A DNA stretch of 64,000 nucleotides, from contig NZ_BNEA01000015.1 of the NCBI RefSeq assembly GCF_016860525.1, positions 3,534,001 to 3,598,000 on the forward strand, in the 5' to 3' direction. Below, one piece after another: positions 7,987 to 16,161 of this stretch. The notes under the pieces were generated by a model. It searched no databases, was not told the origin of the DNA, and saw only the letters and a list, made by a program, of their open reading frames with translations. The position numbers were made by a program, and so were the translations under genes. Every line of letters starts with the position of its first letter. Within the stretch, counting starts at the first letter, position 1. The DNA comes from Streptomyces rubradiris. GTDB lineage: Bacteria > Actinomycetota > Actinomycetes > Streptomycetales > Streptomycetaceae.

Positions 7987-8469
7987 TCAGCCGGACGGAC
8001 CGCGCCCGCTCCCGGTCTCGATGAGGATCTGCTCCGCCTGGCTGCTGTTGTCCGCCCGGACCGCCTGGGCCATCGCGGCGCGGGCGGCGTCCGGTGCCGC
8101 GTCCGGCGGGACCACCAGCAGCGAGAAGATGTCCCTGTCGCCCCGGGTGATCAGGACCGTGTCGTCACCAACCGGGAAGGAATCGACGCGCACCACGTGG
8201 TCGTCCACGATGATACGCGTCGGGAGACCCTCCCAGGCGGCGGCGTCCAGCCCCACACGGGTCACGGGGCCGAGGTGGGCGACGAGGGCACTCAACAGGG
8301 TGGGCAGCTCGGCACCGATGTCGCGCGAGCGCGGCCACCACGCACCGTCGAGGACGCCTTCGCGTGATGCGGTCGTCTCCAGCCGCAGAAGCGCGCACCC
8401 CGGCCGCACGGCCTCGTGGACGCCGCTGGGCAGACACGGGGGAACAGGTGGTGTATCCGAGCCGGTCAT
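7987..8469 (-). CDS. DUF5994 family protein, second copy
   Basis: ATG 8469 (MTGSDTPPVP) with GGGTGG upstream; 160 residues. The upstream in-frame extension is out-of-frame readthrough and is rejected. It shares the family motif CALLRLETTASREGVLDGAWWPRSRD, the middle GPVTRVGLD and the FSLLVVPPDA motif with the gene at 6096. The two flank the phosphatase gene on opposite strands, probably an old duplication. It is convergent with the phosphatase (53 bases apart). Function unknown. Confidence 0.85.
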   Translation of the reverse strand: MTGSDTPPVPPCLPSGVHEAVRPGCALLRLETTASREGVLDGAWWPRSRDIGAELPTLLSALVAHLGPVTRVGLDAAAWEGLPTRIIVDDHVVRVDSFPVGDDTVLITRGDRDIFSLLVVPPDAAPDAARAAMAQAVRADNSSQAEQILIETGSGRGPSG

Positions 8470-8676
8470 GACGACCACCCGTCTGTAGGACCGGTGCGAC
8501 GACGGGACTCCGCCCCGCACCTGCCACGTTACTCCTGGCACCACGCACGACGGCGCCTGTGAAGCTCCCCCTCGTCCGCCGCTCCGCTGTGACGCAGGAG
8601 CGTGGCCCTCTCGCCTGGCCAAGCTCGTACGTCCGCGGCGTGAAGCGCGCCACGGGACATTCCATGACTCCTTGAA

Positions 8677-8690
8677 TACCCCCCGGGGTA
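8677..8690. promoter_or_regulatory. CsoR/CstR-type operator 1
   Basis: TACCCCCCGGGGTA, a near-perfect copy of the TACCCC-N2-GGGGTA operator of CsoR/CstR-family repressors. It lies 56 bp upstream of the ATG at 8746, the start of the decayed rhodanese/TauE unit. Confidence 0.8.
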
Positions 8691-8707
8691 ACCATGCTAC
8701 CGTCGAA

Positions 8708-8721
8708 TACCCCCGGGGGTA
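8708..8721. promoter_or_regulatory. CsoR/CstR-type operator 2
   Basis: TACCCCCGGGGGTA, a perfect palindrome. It is spaced 31 bp (about three DNA turns) from operator 1, on the same helix face, and 24 bp before the ATG at 8746. The spacing favours co-operative binding by tetramers. Confidence 0.8.
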
Positions 8722-8745
8722 ATTTGGGACGGAGCGGAGGAGCGC

Positions 8746-9021
8746 ATGTTCTTCGTCGGCACACGGGTGGCGGTGCGGGACGCCGCGCGGCCCACCGGAC
8801 GGGTCGGTGCCGCTCCGCCGCTCGACGTACGCGACGAGTGCGGCCGCTCGCGGCGGGCGGCCGGACCCCTGCTCGCCAGGGGCTGCCGGTCCTGCGGTCC
8901 CGGGGGCGCGACGCCGTACGGGTCCCGCCGTGTCGCACCGCTCCGTGGAGGCCGCCGACGTGACCGGTGGCACACGGGACCGGGCCGTCACCGGTCTGCC
9001 GGTGGTGGACGGGCACGGCGG
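8746..9021 (+). pseudogene. Decayed rhodanese (sulfurtransferase) gene
   Basis: A well-placed GGAGGAG precedes ATG 8746 (MFFVGT...), but homology to a sulfurtransferase is broken over several frames. In the first frame PPLDVRDE (about 8816-8840) matches the rhodanese strand before the catalytic helix. About 110 bases later, in the +1 frame, DVTGG...GLPVVDGHGGN (ending near 9022) matches a rhodanese C-terminus. The middle, including the CxxGxRS active-site loop, is gone or scrambled. The start, ribosome site and two operators survive. I infer recent inactivation of a persulfide-response operon. Confidence 0.6.
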
Positions 9022-9337
9022 GAACTGCTCGGCGTGGGCGGCGGCTTCCTCGCCGTACCGGCACTGGTCGACGTCCTCGGCCTGCGCATGCGCGCGGCGG
9101 TGGGCACCAGCCTGCTGGTCATCACCGTCGACTCGCTCGCGGCGCCGGCCGTGCGCGCCGGCACGGCGAGCGGCCTGAACCGGGCCGCCAGTCGGCCCCT
9201 TCGCCGGCTCGGCGATCCTCGGCGCCTGGGACGGCGAACGCCTGTCGGCCAAGCTGCCCGGGGAGACCCTGCAACGCGTCTTCGCGCTCGTCCTGCTCGC
9301 GGTGGCCGGCTTCATGCCGGTCGACGCGGTGGCGTGA
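9022..9337 (+). pseudogene. Decayed TauE/SafE sulfite/anion exporter gene, truncated and frameshifted
   Basis: From 9022 the first frame reads ELLGVGGGFLAVPALVDVLG and then AVGTSLLVITVDS, a typical TauE/SafE membrane repeat. At about 9190 homology jumps to the +1 frame, GPFAGSAILGAWDGERLSAK...RVFALVLLAVAGF, ending with TGA 9335-9337. Removing the A at about position 9190 restores one continuous frame (NRAAVGPFAG). The N-terminal half of the usual ~250-residue protein is missing. The same +1 error in a sequencing read is a possible alternative, but the upstream gene is also broken. Confidence 0.65.
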
Positions 9338-9346
9338 CCGCGGCCC

Positions 9347-9667
<321 letters not shown>

Positions 9668-9742
9668 TTACGTCCCCGGTTGCGCGGACGGGGCCGATCG
9701 GACACTCAGACGATCACCGACACGACAAGGATCACCGCTGCC

Positions 9743-10330
9743 ATGACCAGCCCCCTCGCCCCCACCACGCTCGGCACCGACCAGGTCCGGGAGCGGCTCC
9801 ACGAACTCACCGTCATCGACGTCCGCACCCCCGGCGAATACGCCTCGGGTCACCTGCCGGGCGCCCTCAACATCCCCCTGGACCACATCCGCCGCGCACT
9901 GCCCGAACTCCGGCACGCGGCCGGCCGGCGAGACGTGCTCGTGGTGTGCGCCTCCGGTGCCCGCTCGGAGAACGCCTGCGCGCTCCTGGCCGAGCAGGGC
10001 ATCCCGGCCGCCGGCCTCGCGGGCGGCACCAACGGGTGGGCCGCGCAGGGGTACGACCTGCACCGGCCCGCCGCGTGCGCCACCCGGGCCCGCTGGAGCA
10101 TGGAACGGCAGGTCCGCTTCACCGCCGGAGCGGTGGTGCTCCTGGGGCTGCTGCTCGGCCTGCTCGCGCACCCGGCGTTCCAGCTGCTCTCCGCCGGCAT
10201 CGCGGGCGGCCTCGTCTTCTCCGCCCTCACCGACACCTGCGGGATGGCGGCCGTGCTCGGCAAGCTGCCGCACAACCGGCCCCGCGCAGCCGGCCTCGAC
10301 GCGACGCTCGCCGCGCTGCGCTGCCGCTGA
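9743..10330 (+). CDS. Rhodanese domain fused to DUF2892-type membrane anchor (YgaP-like)
   Basis: ATG 9743; 195 residues. Residues 12-110 are a rhodanese domain with VIDVRTPGEYASGHLPGALN and an active-site loop CASGARS, catalytic Cys69. After a linker (WSMERQVRF) two membrane helices follow (about 127-145 and 150-167) with the DUF2892 motif SALTDTCGMA. The architecture is that of the membrane sulfurtransferase YgaP: sulfane sulfur carried on the cysteine is handled at the inner face of the membrane. It is divergent from the CstR-like repressor and shares operator 3, so induction by persulfide is expected. Confidence 0.9.
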   Translation: MTSPLAPTTLGTDQVRERLHELTVIDVRTPGEYASGHLPGALNIPLDHIRRALPELRHAAGRRDVLVVCASGARSENACALLAEQGIPAAGLAGGTNGWAAQGYDLHRPAACATRARWSMERQVRFTAGAVVLLGLLLGLLAHPAFQLLSAGIAGGLVFSALTDTCGMAAVLGKLPHNRPRAAGLDATLAALRCR

Positions 10331-10382
10331 GCCGGGTGGACGCCCTTCGCCAAACTTCGTGCTCACCGGGTGGCGGACGGCG

Positions 10383-10937
10383 TCACCGCGCCGCGCCGAC
10401 CACAGGCCCCAGCAACTCCAGCGCCTCCTCCCAGCGGAACCGTTCCGCGGCGCCGCCGGCCTTCGGCCGGTGCGGTTCGCACGAGCCGATCAGGACCCCC
10501 ATCCCGCGCAGCCGGTCCAGGCTCTGCCGGTAAGCGGGGTGGGCGGCCTGGGCGGAGTTCAGGTAGGACAGGGCCACGGTCGGAACGCCCATGCCGTACG
10601 CCTCGCACAGGATGCCCAGGGCGAGGGTGTCCGAGATCCCGGCGGCCCACTTGTTGACCGTGTTGAACGTGGCCGGCGCCACCGCGATCGCGTCCGCCGG
10701 GGGCAGGGGGCGCGGCTCCCCCGGCGAACGCCAGGCGCAGCGGATCGGGTGACCGGTCTGCGCCTCGACCGCCTCGGCGTCGATGAAACCGAGCCCCTGA
10801 GGCGTGGCCACGACACCGACGTCCCAGTCCGCCTCCTGGGCAGCCGTGATCAGCTTGCCGACATCACCGGCAACGCCCGCCGCGCACACGACGACGTACA
10901 GGAAGGGCTTCTTGTCCGGGGCGGTCGGCTCGGTCAC
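10383..10937 (-). CDS. Flavoprotein of the HFCD/PPC-decarboxylase family
   Basis: ATG 10937; 184 residues. The sequence starts with a Rossmann-like flavin-binding fold (FLYVVVCAAGVAGDVGKLITAAQ). It contains ADAIAVAPATFNTVNKWAAGISDTLAL, the conserved PASANT-like segment of homo-oligomeric flavin-containing Cys decarboxylases (Dfp/CoaC, EpiD), here reading APATFNT. The chain has the size of a stand-alone decarboxylase-like flavoprotein; the substrate is unknown. A normal coaBC gene would be longer, so this is not the CoA enzyme. It is convergent with the rhodanese gene and divergent from the SUKH gene. Confidence 0.75.
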   Translation of the reverse strand: MTEPTAPDKKPFLYVVVCAAGVAGDVGKLITAAQEADWDVGVVATPQGLGFIDAEAVEAQTGHPIRCAWRSPGEPRPLPPADAIAVAPATFNTVNKWAAGISDTLALGILCEAYGMGVPTVALSYLNSAQAAHPAYRQSLDRLRGMGVLIGSCEPHRPKAGGAAERFRWEEALELLGPVVGAAR

Positions 10938-10999
10938 GCGGGAACTCCCAATCGGCGGCTGGAGCCGTGCAGTCAGGCGATGTGACTAGGCTTTCGATC

Positions 11000-11437
11000 A
11001 TGTGGAGACAGGCAGTGACAGAGGTCTTCCCGGGCGTGGGCCTCCGGGAACCGGCGGAGCCGTCCGACCTCGTCACGGCGGAGAAACGGCTCGGGCGAAG
11101 CGTGCCGGCCGAGCTGCGGCAGTTGCTCCTCGAAAGCAACGGGGTGATCGGGCACTTTCTCGTGAACACCGTCTGGTCCCTCGACCGGATCGTCGAGACG
11201 AACCTCTACTTCCGGTCCGACGAGACGTTCGCCCAGTTGTACATGCCGTTCGACGCCCTTCTTTTCTTCGGGGACAACGGAGGCGGCGACCAGTTCGCCT
11301 TCGTCCGGAAGCCCGAGCGTCCCGACATCTTCGTCTGGGAGCACGAGAGCGACAGCCGCCGCTGGGTGGCCAGGGACCTGCGGGACTACCTCGGCCGTGC
11401 GCTCCGGACCGGCGACGACGACTGGTACCAGCCGTAA
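11000..11437 (+). CDS. SMI1/KNR4 (SUKH) family protein
   Basis: ATG 11000 (MWRQAVTEVF) is chosen because upstream starts lack a binding site; translation may be leaderless. 145 residues. SUKH hallmarks are LREPAEPSDLVTAEKRLGRSVPAELRQLLLESNG near the N-terminus, FGDNGGGDQFAF in the middle and a final cradle around W...DLRDYL. SUKH proteins often act as immunity proteins against nuclease toxins. The HNH nuclease gene starts only 41 bp downstream on the same strand and may be co-transcribed. Whether the two interact is not shown by the sequence. Confidence 0.8.
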   Translation: MWRQAVTEVFPGVGLREPAEPSDLVTAEKRLGRSVPAELRQLLLESNGVIGHFLVNTVWSLDRIVETNLYFRSDETFAQLYMPFDALLFFGDNGGGDQFAFVRKPERPDIFVWEHESDSRRWVARDLRDYLGRALRTGDDDWYQP

Positions 11438-11478
11438 GACACCGGCCAAGCCGCGACACCCCTCTACGATCACCCCCC

Positions 11479-12372
11479 ATGGACTGGTTGGACCGAATAG
11501 CGGCGTTGCGTCAGTGGGCCAGGAACGGAACGCGGGCTCCGCACAAGCCGTTGCTGCTTCTGTACGCCCTCGCGCGGTTCCAGGAGGACGCCGACGGCGG
11601 GCTGCGGTACACCGCGGTGGAGCACGACCTGCAGAGCCTGCTCGCCGAGTACGGTCCGCCCAACAGGACGACGCCCGCCTACCCCTTCCATCACCTGGTC
11701 AGTGACGGGGTGTGGGAGGTGCGTACCGACCGGGGAGGCGGCAGCCCCGGGAGCGGGGTGCGGGAGTTGCGGGAGACGGGTGCGACCGGGCGGCTCGCGC
11801 CGGAGTTGCGGGCGGCGTTGCGGCGCGAACCGGACCTGCTCGGCAGGATCGCGCGGCTGCTGCTCGACCTGCACTTCCCGCCCTCCCTCCACGGTGAACT
11901 GTGCGAGGCCGTCGGACTGGAGCTGGAGCCGGCCGAGTCCGAGCGGCTGGTGCCGGCGCGCAGGCAGCGGGACCGGCGGATGCGGGAACTGGTGCTGACC
12001 GCCTACGAGTACCGGTGCGCCTTCTGCGGCTACGACGGCCGGATCGGCTCGGTACCGGTCGGGCTGGAGGCCGCCCATGTGCGCTGGTGGGCGTTCGGCG
12101 GCCCGGACGAGGTCGACAACGGGCTGTGCCTGTGCTCGCTGCACCACAAGCTCTTCGACAAGGGGGTCCTCGGGGTGGGGGACGATCACCGCGTCCTGGT
12201 CAGCCGGCGCTTCGTCGGGCACAGCGCCGCCGCCCGGCAGCACGTCACAGCCCTCGCCGGCCGGCCGCTCACCGGCCCCCAGCCCGGCACCCGCCCGGTC
12301 GCCGCCGCGCACCGCGACTGGCACACCCGACAGGTCTTCCACGGCGAACCGCGCCCCGCCGCGGCGGCCTGA
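11479..12372 (+). CDS. Phosphorothioate-DNA-dependent HNH restriction endonuclease (type IV, ScoMcrA/SprMcrA-like)
   Basis: ATG 11479; 297 residues. The N-terminal ~150 residues (LDRIAALRQWARNG, KPLLLLYALARF, TPAYPFHHLVSDGVWEV) have the pattern of the sulfur-binding domain that recognises phosphorothioated DNA. Residues ~170-240 form an HNH domain: YRCAFCGY, then LEAAHVRWW and DNGLCLCSLHHKLFD. That is two CxxC/CxxH zinc-knuckle positions and the catalytic His-Asn-His. The enzyme should cut incoming DNA carrying Dnd-type modification, so the host is expected to lack dnd genes; none is in the window. A SUKH gene lies 41 bp upstream. Codon use is ordinary. Confidence 0.82.
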   Translation: MDWLDRIAALRQWARNGTRAPHKPLLLLYALARFQEDADGGLRYTAVEHDLQSLLAEYGPPNRTTPAYPFHHLVSDGVWEVRTDRGGGSPGSGVRELRETGATGRLAPELRAALRREPDLLGRIARLLLDLHFPPSLHGELCEAVGLELEPAESERLVPARRQRDRRMRELVLTAYEYRCAFCGYDGRIGSVPVGLEAAHVRWWAFGGPDEVDNGLCLCSLHHKLFDKGVLGVGDDHRVLVSRRFVGHSAAARQHVTALAGRPLTGPQPGTRPVAAAHRDWHTRQVFHGEPRPAAAA

Positions 12373-12395
12373 CCACCGAGGGTACGGGCACGCGG

Positions 12396-13055
12396 TCACT
12401 CCGGAGCGGCCTGCACGACCGTGAAGTGCCGGTCCATGCCCGGCTGTTCGAGTTCGTCCACGGCCGCCGCCGCCAGGTCCTCCGCGCTGATCCGGGAGCG
12501 GCCGTCGGGAGTGGTGAGCAGCGTGTCCGTGCCGCGGCGGTAGCGGGCGGTACGGGTGCCGGGTTCGAGGAGGGCCGGGGGGCTGAGGTAGGTCCAGTCG
12601 GGGTGGGCGTGGGCGCGGCAGGCGCGCAGCTGGGCCACTCCGGCCGCGGCGACCGGGCGCAGCTCCGCGGGGACGTAGGCCGGGTTGTCGGCCAGGAGGA
12701 GGTCCGGGATGCCGGGGGTGCGCAGGGCGCCGGCGCCGCCGATCACCAGGACCCGGATGCCGAGTCCGGCCGCGGTGTCCAGGACGGTCCGGGTCACGCC
12801 GACCAGGAAGTCCTCGTCCGCCGGGTACGTCCGCAGGGCCAGCACCACCGCGTGTGCGCCGGAGTCCGTCAGCGCCCGGCGTACGGCGTCCGGGTCCGCC
12901 GCGTCCAGCGGGACCGGGGTCACGGCCGGGTGGCCGCTCGCCGGCTTGCGGGCGAGGGCCAGTACCCGGTGCCCGCGCGCGGCGGCCTCGGCCGTGATCC
13001 GGCTGCCGACCGTTCCGGTGGCGCCGAGGACCGCGATCGTCAGGGCGGAGGTCAT
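12396..13055 (-). CDS. NAD(P)H-binding protein (NmrA/YwnB-like), possible independent translation of the fused frame
   Basis: Alternative product of the same frame from ATG 13055, ten bases after GGAAGGAG; 219 residues. The Rossmann motif GATGTVG lies at residues 11-17 and a second conserved block at VLVIGGAGALRTPG. The family comprises NAD(P)-dependent oxidoreductases or sensors with unknown substrates. It is listed separately because stand-alone homologues of this size are the rule. Confidence 0.4.
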   Translation of the reverse strand: MTSALTIAVLGATGTVGSRITAEAAARGHRVLALARKPASGHPAVTPVPLDAADPDAVRRALTDSGAHAVVLALRTYPADEDFLVGVTRTVLDTAAGLGIRVLVIGGAGALRTPGIPDLLLADNPAYVPAELRPVAAAGVAQLRACRAHAHPDWTYLSPPALLEPGTRTARYRRGTDTLLTTPDGRSRISAEDLAAAAVDELEQPGMDRHFTVVQAAPE

Positions 13056-13994
13056 CGGGGAGGTGCTCCTTCCGTGGTGGGGCGGGTTCAGTTGCGCGGC
13101 GAGCAGCGCCGCCAGGGACAGGGCGAAGCCGCAGGCCTGGGCCGGGCTCAGGGATTCGCCCCGCGTCACGCCGATGGCCGTGGCGACCAGGGGGGACAGC
13201 AGGACCAGGGGCGCGATGGCCCCCACCGGAAGGGTGGCTATGCCGCGGAACCACAGCGTGTACGCGATCAGGCCGCCCATGCTGCCCAGCCACAGGTAGC
13301 CGCCCGCCGCGCCGGCGTCGATCCGCTCCGGCACACCTTCGAAGGCCAGGGTCACCGGGAGCAGGAGCAGGCCGCCGACCGTGAGCTGCCAGCCGGCCAG
13401 GGCCAGCGGACCGACCCCCGGCGGGCGGCCCCAGCGCCTGGTCAGGACGACCCCGCCCGCCATGGTCGCCGTATGGCCGAGGCCGGCGAGCAGGCCCACG
13501 GCGTCCAGCCGGGCGTCGGGACCGAGGACCACGAGTCCGACGCCGGCCACGCCGAGTACGCCCCAGGCCAGCCGCCAGGGCGTCGGCCGGTCGCGCAGGA
13601 CGAGGAGGGCCAGCCCGGCGACCAGCAGCGGCTGGACCGCGCCGAGGGTGGCGGCGACCCCGCCGGGGAGCCGTTCGGCCGACACGAACAGCAGGGGCAT
13701 GCCGCCGATGTTGAGCAGGCCGAGGACGACGGCCTTCCACCACCAGTCCCCGCGCGGCAGCACCCGGGTGAGCGCCAGTCCGGCCAGCCCCGCGGGCAGG
13801 GAGCGCATGAGGCCCGCGAACAACGGGTGCCCGGGCGGGAGGAGTTCGGTGGTGATGATGTAGGTGGTGCCCCAGGCGGCGGGGGCGAGCGCGGTCAGCA
13901 GGACGGTGGCCGGCCGGTGAGCGGCCGACAGGGCGGAGACCGGCCGGTGAGCGGTCGGCGGGACGGTGGCCGGTGGGTGGGCGGACGAGGACAT
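12396..13994 (-). CDS. EamA/DMT transporter fused in frame to an NAD(P)-binding oxidoreductase domain
   Basis: One uninterrupted frame from ATG 13994 to the stop at 12396 encodes 532 residues. Residues ~15-310 are an EamA (RhaT-like) metabolite exporter with ten hydrophobic helices (ALAPAAWGTTYIITTELLPP at the start). Residues ~314-532 are an NmrA/YwnB-like Rossmann protein (IAVLGATGTVGSRI). An internal ATG at 13055 with AAGGAG upstream could still start the second domain alone. Two separate genes with a lost stop codon, or a genuine fusion, fit equally well. The LysR gene at 14074 is divergent and probably controls it. Confidence 0.7.
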   Translation of the reverse strand: MSSSAHPPATVPPTAHRPVSALSAAHRPATVLLTALAPAAWGTTYIITTELLPPGHPLFAGLMRSLPAGLAGLALTRVLPRGDWWWKAVVLGLLNIGGMPLLFVSAERLPGGVAATLGAVQPLLVAGLALLVLRDRPTPWRLAWGVLGVAGVGLVVLGPDARLDAVGLLAGLGHTATMAGGVVLTRRWGRPPGVGPLALAGWQLTVGGLLLLPVTLAFEGVPERIDAGAAGGYLWLGSMGGLIAYTLWFRGIATLPVGAIAPLVLLSPLVATAIGVTRGESLSPAQACGFALSLAALLAAQLNPPHHGRSTSPMTSALTIAVLGATGTVGSRITAEAAARGHRVLALARKPASGHPAVTPVPLDAADPDAVRRALTDSGAHAVVLALRTYPADEDFLVGVTRTVLDTAAGLGIRVLVIGGAGALRTPGIPDLLLADNPAYVPAELRPVAAAGVAQLRACRAHAHPDWTYLSPPALLEPGTRTARYRRGTDTLLTTPDGRSRISAEDLAAAAVDELEQPGMDRHFTVVQAAPE

Positions 13995-14034
13995 GCGAGG
14001 AGTCTCGGCCGCTCCCCCGCCATGCGTCCAAGAC

Positions 14035-14067
14035 ATGGTTGCCATCGCAGCCATGTACGGAAACCAT
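14035..14067. promoter_or_regulatory. Inverted repeat between EamA and LysR genes
   Basis: ATGGTTGCC (14035-14043) and GGAAACCAT (14059-14067) are an inverted pair with one mismatch and a 15-bp spacer. They lie 41 bp from the EamA start and just before the LysR start, the usual place for a LysR-type binding site. Confidence 0.6.
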
Positions 14068-14073
14068 GGCCGG

Positions 14074-14964
14074 GTGGACCTCCAGCAGATGCGGTACGCC
14101 GTCACCGTGGCCGAGACCCGTAACTTCACCCGCGCCGCCGAACGGTGTTACGTGACGCAGTCCTCGCTCAGCCACCGGATCGCGGGCCTGGAAAGGGAGT
14201 TGGGGGTACGACTGTTCGCCCGCTCCAGCCGCCGGGTCGAACTCACCGACGCGGGCGAGGCGTTCGTGGCACGGGCGCGCGAGGCGCTGGCCGCCGCCGA
14301 CCGCGCGGTGGCCGACGCCGCCGCCGCGACCGGCGTGGTGCGTGGCCGGCTCGCCGTCGGCGTGATCGTGACCACCGCCGCCGTGGACGTGCCGGAGGTG
14401 TTGCAGCGCTACCGCGCCCGGCACCCGGAGGTGCGGGTGCTGCTGCGCTCCGGGCGCAGTGACGAGCTGGCGGCGGCGATCCGCCGCGGCGAGCTGGACA
14501 TCGCCTTCCTCGGGCTGCCGGAGGGCGAGCGGCCCACGGGGGTGGAGAGCGTGGTGCTCGACCACGACGAGCATGTGCTGGTGATGGCGGCCGGGCACCG
14601 GCTGGCCGGCGCGGAACGGGTCACGCTGCGGGACATCGCCGGGGAGACGTTCGTGGACTTCGTGGCCGGGACGCCCGCCCGGGCCCAGTCGGACCAGGCG
14701 TTCGCCGCGGCGGGCCTGGTCCGCGAGGTCGCCTACGAGGCGGGGGTCGTGGAGCTGATCACCGGGCTGATCCGGCGCGGGCTCGGCGTCGCGCTGCTGC
14801 CCTCGGCGTTCGTCCGGCCGCTGGCCGCCGCCGGCCCCGGGCTGACACTGGTCCCGGTGGCCGACGGACCGCGCCGCGTGGAGTACCTGGCCTGGAGCCG
14901 TTTCCCGCCGAGCCCGGCGACCCGGGCCATGCTCGACGTCCTCGGGGCCGGACCGCGGACCTGA
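14074..14964 (+). CDS. LysR-family transcriptional regulator
   Basis: GTG 14074 (VDLQQMRYAVTVAE) gives the usual family start; an ATG at 14053 would lie inside the inverted repeat. 296 residues. The winged helix-turn-helix covers residues 1-60 (NFTRAAERCYVTQSSLSHRIAGLERELGVRLFAR). A two-lobed effector-binding domain follows (GRLAVGVIVTT..., DIAFLGLP, GVALLPSAFV). It is divergent from the EamA/oxidoreductase unit with a shared control region, which suggests it activates that gene in response to a co-inducer. Confidence 0.9.
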   Translation: MDLQQMRYAVTVAETRNFTRAAERCYVTQSSLSHRIAGLERELGVRLFARSSRRVELTDAGEAFVARAREALAAADRAVADAAAATGVVRGRLAVGVIVTTAAVDVPEVLQRYRARHPEVRVLLRSGRSDELAAAIRRGELDIAFLGLPEGERPTGVESVVLDHDEHVLVMAAGHRLAGAERVTLRDIAGETFVDFVAGTPARAQSDQAFAAAGLVREVAYEAGVVELITGLIRRGLGVALLPSAFVRPLAAAGPGLTLVPVADGPRRVEYLAWSRFPPSPATRAMLDVLGAGPRT

Positions 14965-14988
14965 CGCACCGCACGCCTCGGGGCGGCG

Positions 14989-15885
14989 TCAAACGGTCCG
15001 GCGCGCGTCCGGCGCGGGCAGGTCCTCCCGTACGGGCGGTACCGCCGTGGCGGCCAGCAGGCGCAGGGCCGCGTCGGACGGGGAGCCGGGCTCGGCGGTG
15101 TAGGTGATCACGCGCTGGCCGGCGGTGCCCGGCAGGCACAGGTTCTCGAAGCCCAGCTCCAGGGTGCCGACCGCCGGATGGCGCAGGGACTTGGTGCCGG
15201 AGACACAGGTACGGACCGGGTGCCTGGCCCACAGCGCGGTGAACTCCTCACTGCGGATGGACAGTTGACCGATCAGCTCGGCCAGCGCGCGGTCGTCGGG
15301 GTGCCGGCCGGCGACCAGGCGCAGGGAGGCGACCGCGAGGTGCGCCTCCTCCTTCCAGTCGGTGTACCTCGCCCGGTACTCGTCGTCCAGGAACAGCATC
15401 CGCACCAGGTTGGGCCGGCCGCCGGGAGTCTCCGGAGCCTCCCACGGCAGATGCGCGGCGAGCAGGGCGTGACCGAGCCGGTTCCAGGCCAGGACGTCGC
15501 CCCGCCGGTCCAGGAGGAGCGCGGGGACGTCCGTCATCGCGGCGAGCAGCCGGCGGGCCGAGGGGGACGCGTGCCCGGCGCGGGGCGCGGCCGGGCGGCG
15601 CGGGGCGGCGGGACGGGCCAGGTCCTTCAGGTGGGCGGTCTCGTCCTCGGTGAGCCGCAGGGTGCGGGCGATCGCCTCCAGCACGGAGTCGGAGACACCG
15701 GCCGCGCGGCCCTGTTCGAGGCGGGTGTAGTGGGTGATGCTGACGCCCGCGAGCAGGGCCAGTTCCTCGCGGCGCAGCCCGGCCACCCGGCGGCGGGCCG
15801 GCGCGGTCGCGATCCCGACGTCCTGAGGCCGCAGCGCGGCACGGCGTGACTTCAGGAACTCTCCGAGCTCGGACGACGCGTCCAT
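14989..15885 (-). CDS. XRE-family regulator with MmyB-like ligand-binding domain
   Basis: ATG 15885; 298 residues. N-terminal helix-turn-helix: GLRREELALLAGVSITHYTRLEQGRA at about 35-62. Residues ~110-290 match the MmyB-like PAS fold (ALLLDRRGDVLAWNRLGHAL, LVRMLFLDDEYRARYTDWKEEA, and a C-terminal HPAVGTLELGFENL segment). Such proteins usually sit beside and control an exporter or oxidoreductase. Here an MFS drug exporter is divergent 276 bp away. Confidence 0.9.
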   Translation of the reverse strand: MDASSELGEFLKSRRAALRPQDVGIATAPARRRVAGLRREELALLAGVSITHYTRLEQGRAAGVSDSVLEAIARTLRLTEDETAHLKDLARPAAPRRPAAPRAGHASPSARRLLAAMTDVPALLLDRRGDVLAWNRLGHALLAAHLPWEAPETPGGRPNLVRMLFLDDEYRARYTDWKEEAHLAVASLRLVAGRHPDDRALAELIGQLSIRSEEFTALWARHPVRTCVSGTKSLRHPAVGTLELGFENLCLPGTAGQRVITYTAEPGSPSDAALRLLAATAVPPVREDLPAPDARRTV

Positions 15886-15907
15886 GGCTGCCTCCGGGGC
15901 GTGCGGC

Positions 15908-15926
15908 GTACTCCGACGGCGAGTAC
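15908..15926. promoter_or_regulatory. Candidate operator between XRE regulator and MFS exporter
   Basis: GTACTC (15908-15913) and GAGTAC (15921-15926) form a perfect inverted pair 22 bp upstream of the regulator start. A perfect octamer palindrome ACCGCGGT follows at 15934-15941. Either could be the site of the MmyB-like regulator. Confidence 0.35.
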
Positions 15927-16161
15927 GGCGGATACCGCGGTCGTCGTACCGCGGCCTTCGTCCATCCTGCCCGCCCGGCGGCGCGAACGAGATGCCCGAG
16001 GGTGGTCACGCGATGACCACCCTCACGGCGACCGGTCCCACGGCGGTGCTGGCTGCGCCGGCCGCGGCGGACGAGTCTTCTGCACGGCGACTCCCGCTGC
16101 TCGTGGGCGAGTTCGCCGTATCCCCCGACGCCCCGACCCCGCCGTACAGAAGGGACCCGTC

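Noticed and set aside
8470..9315. N-terminal extension of the minus-strand DUF5994 gene
   Set aside because: The family starts at MTGSDTPPVP with its own binding site; the extension covers the operators and the decayed operon antisense.
11470..14598. A 1042-residue open frame antisense to the HNH, oxidoreductase and LysR genes
   Set aside because: High-GC antisense shadow; repetitive Arg/Pro/Gly composition and three well-supported genes in other frames.
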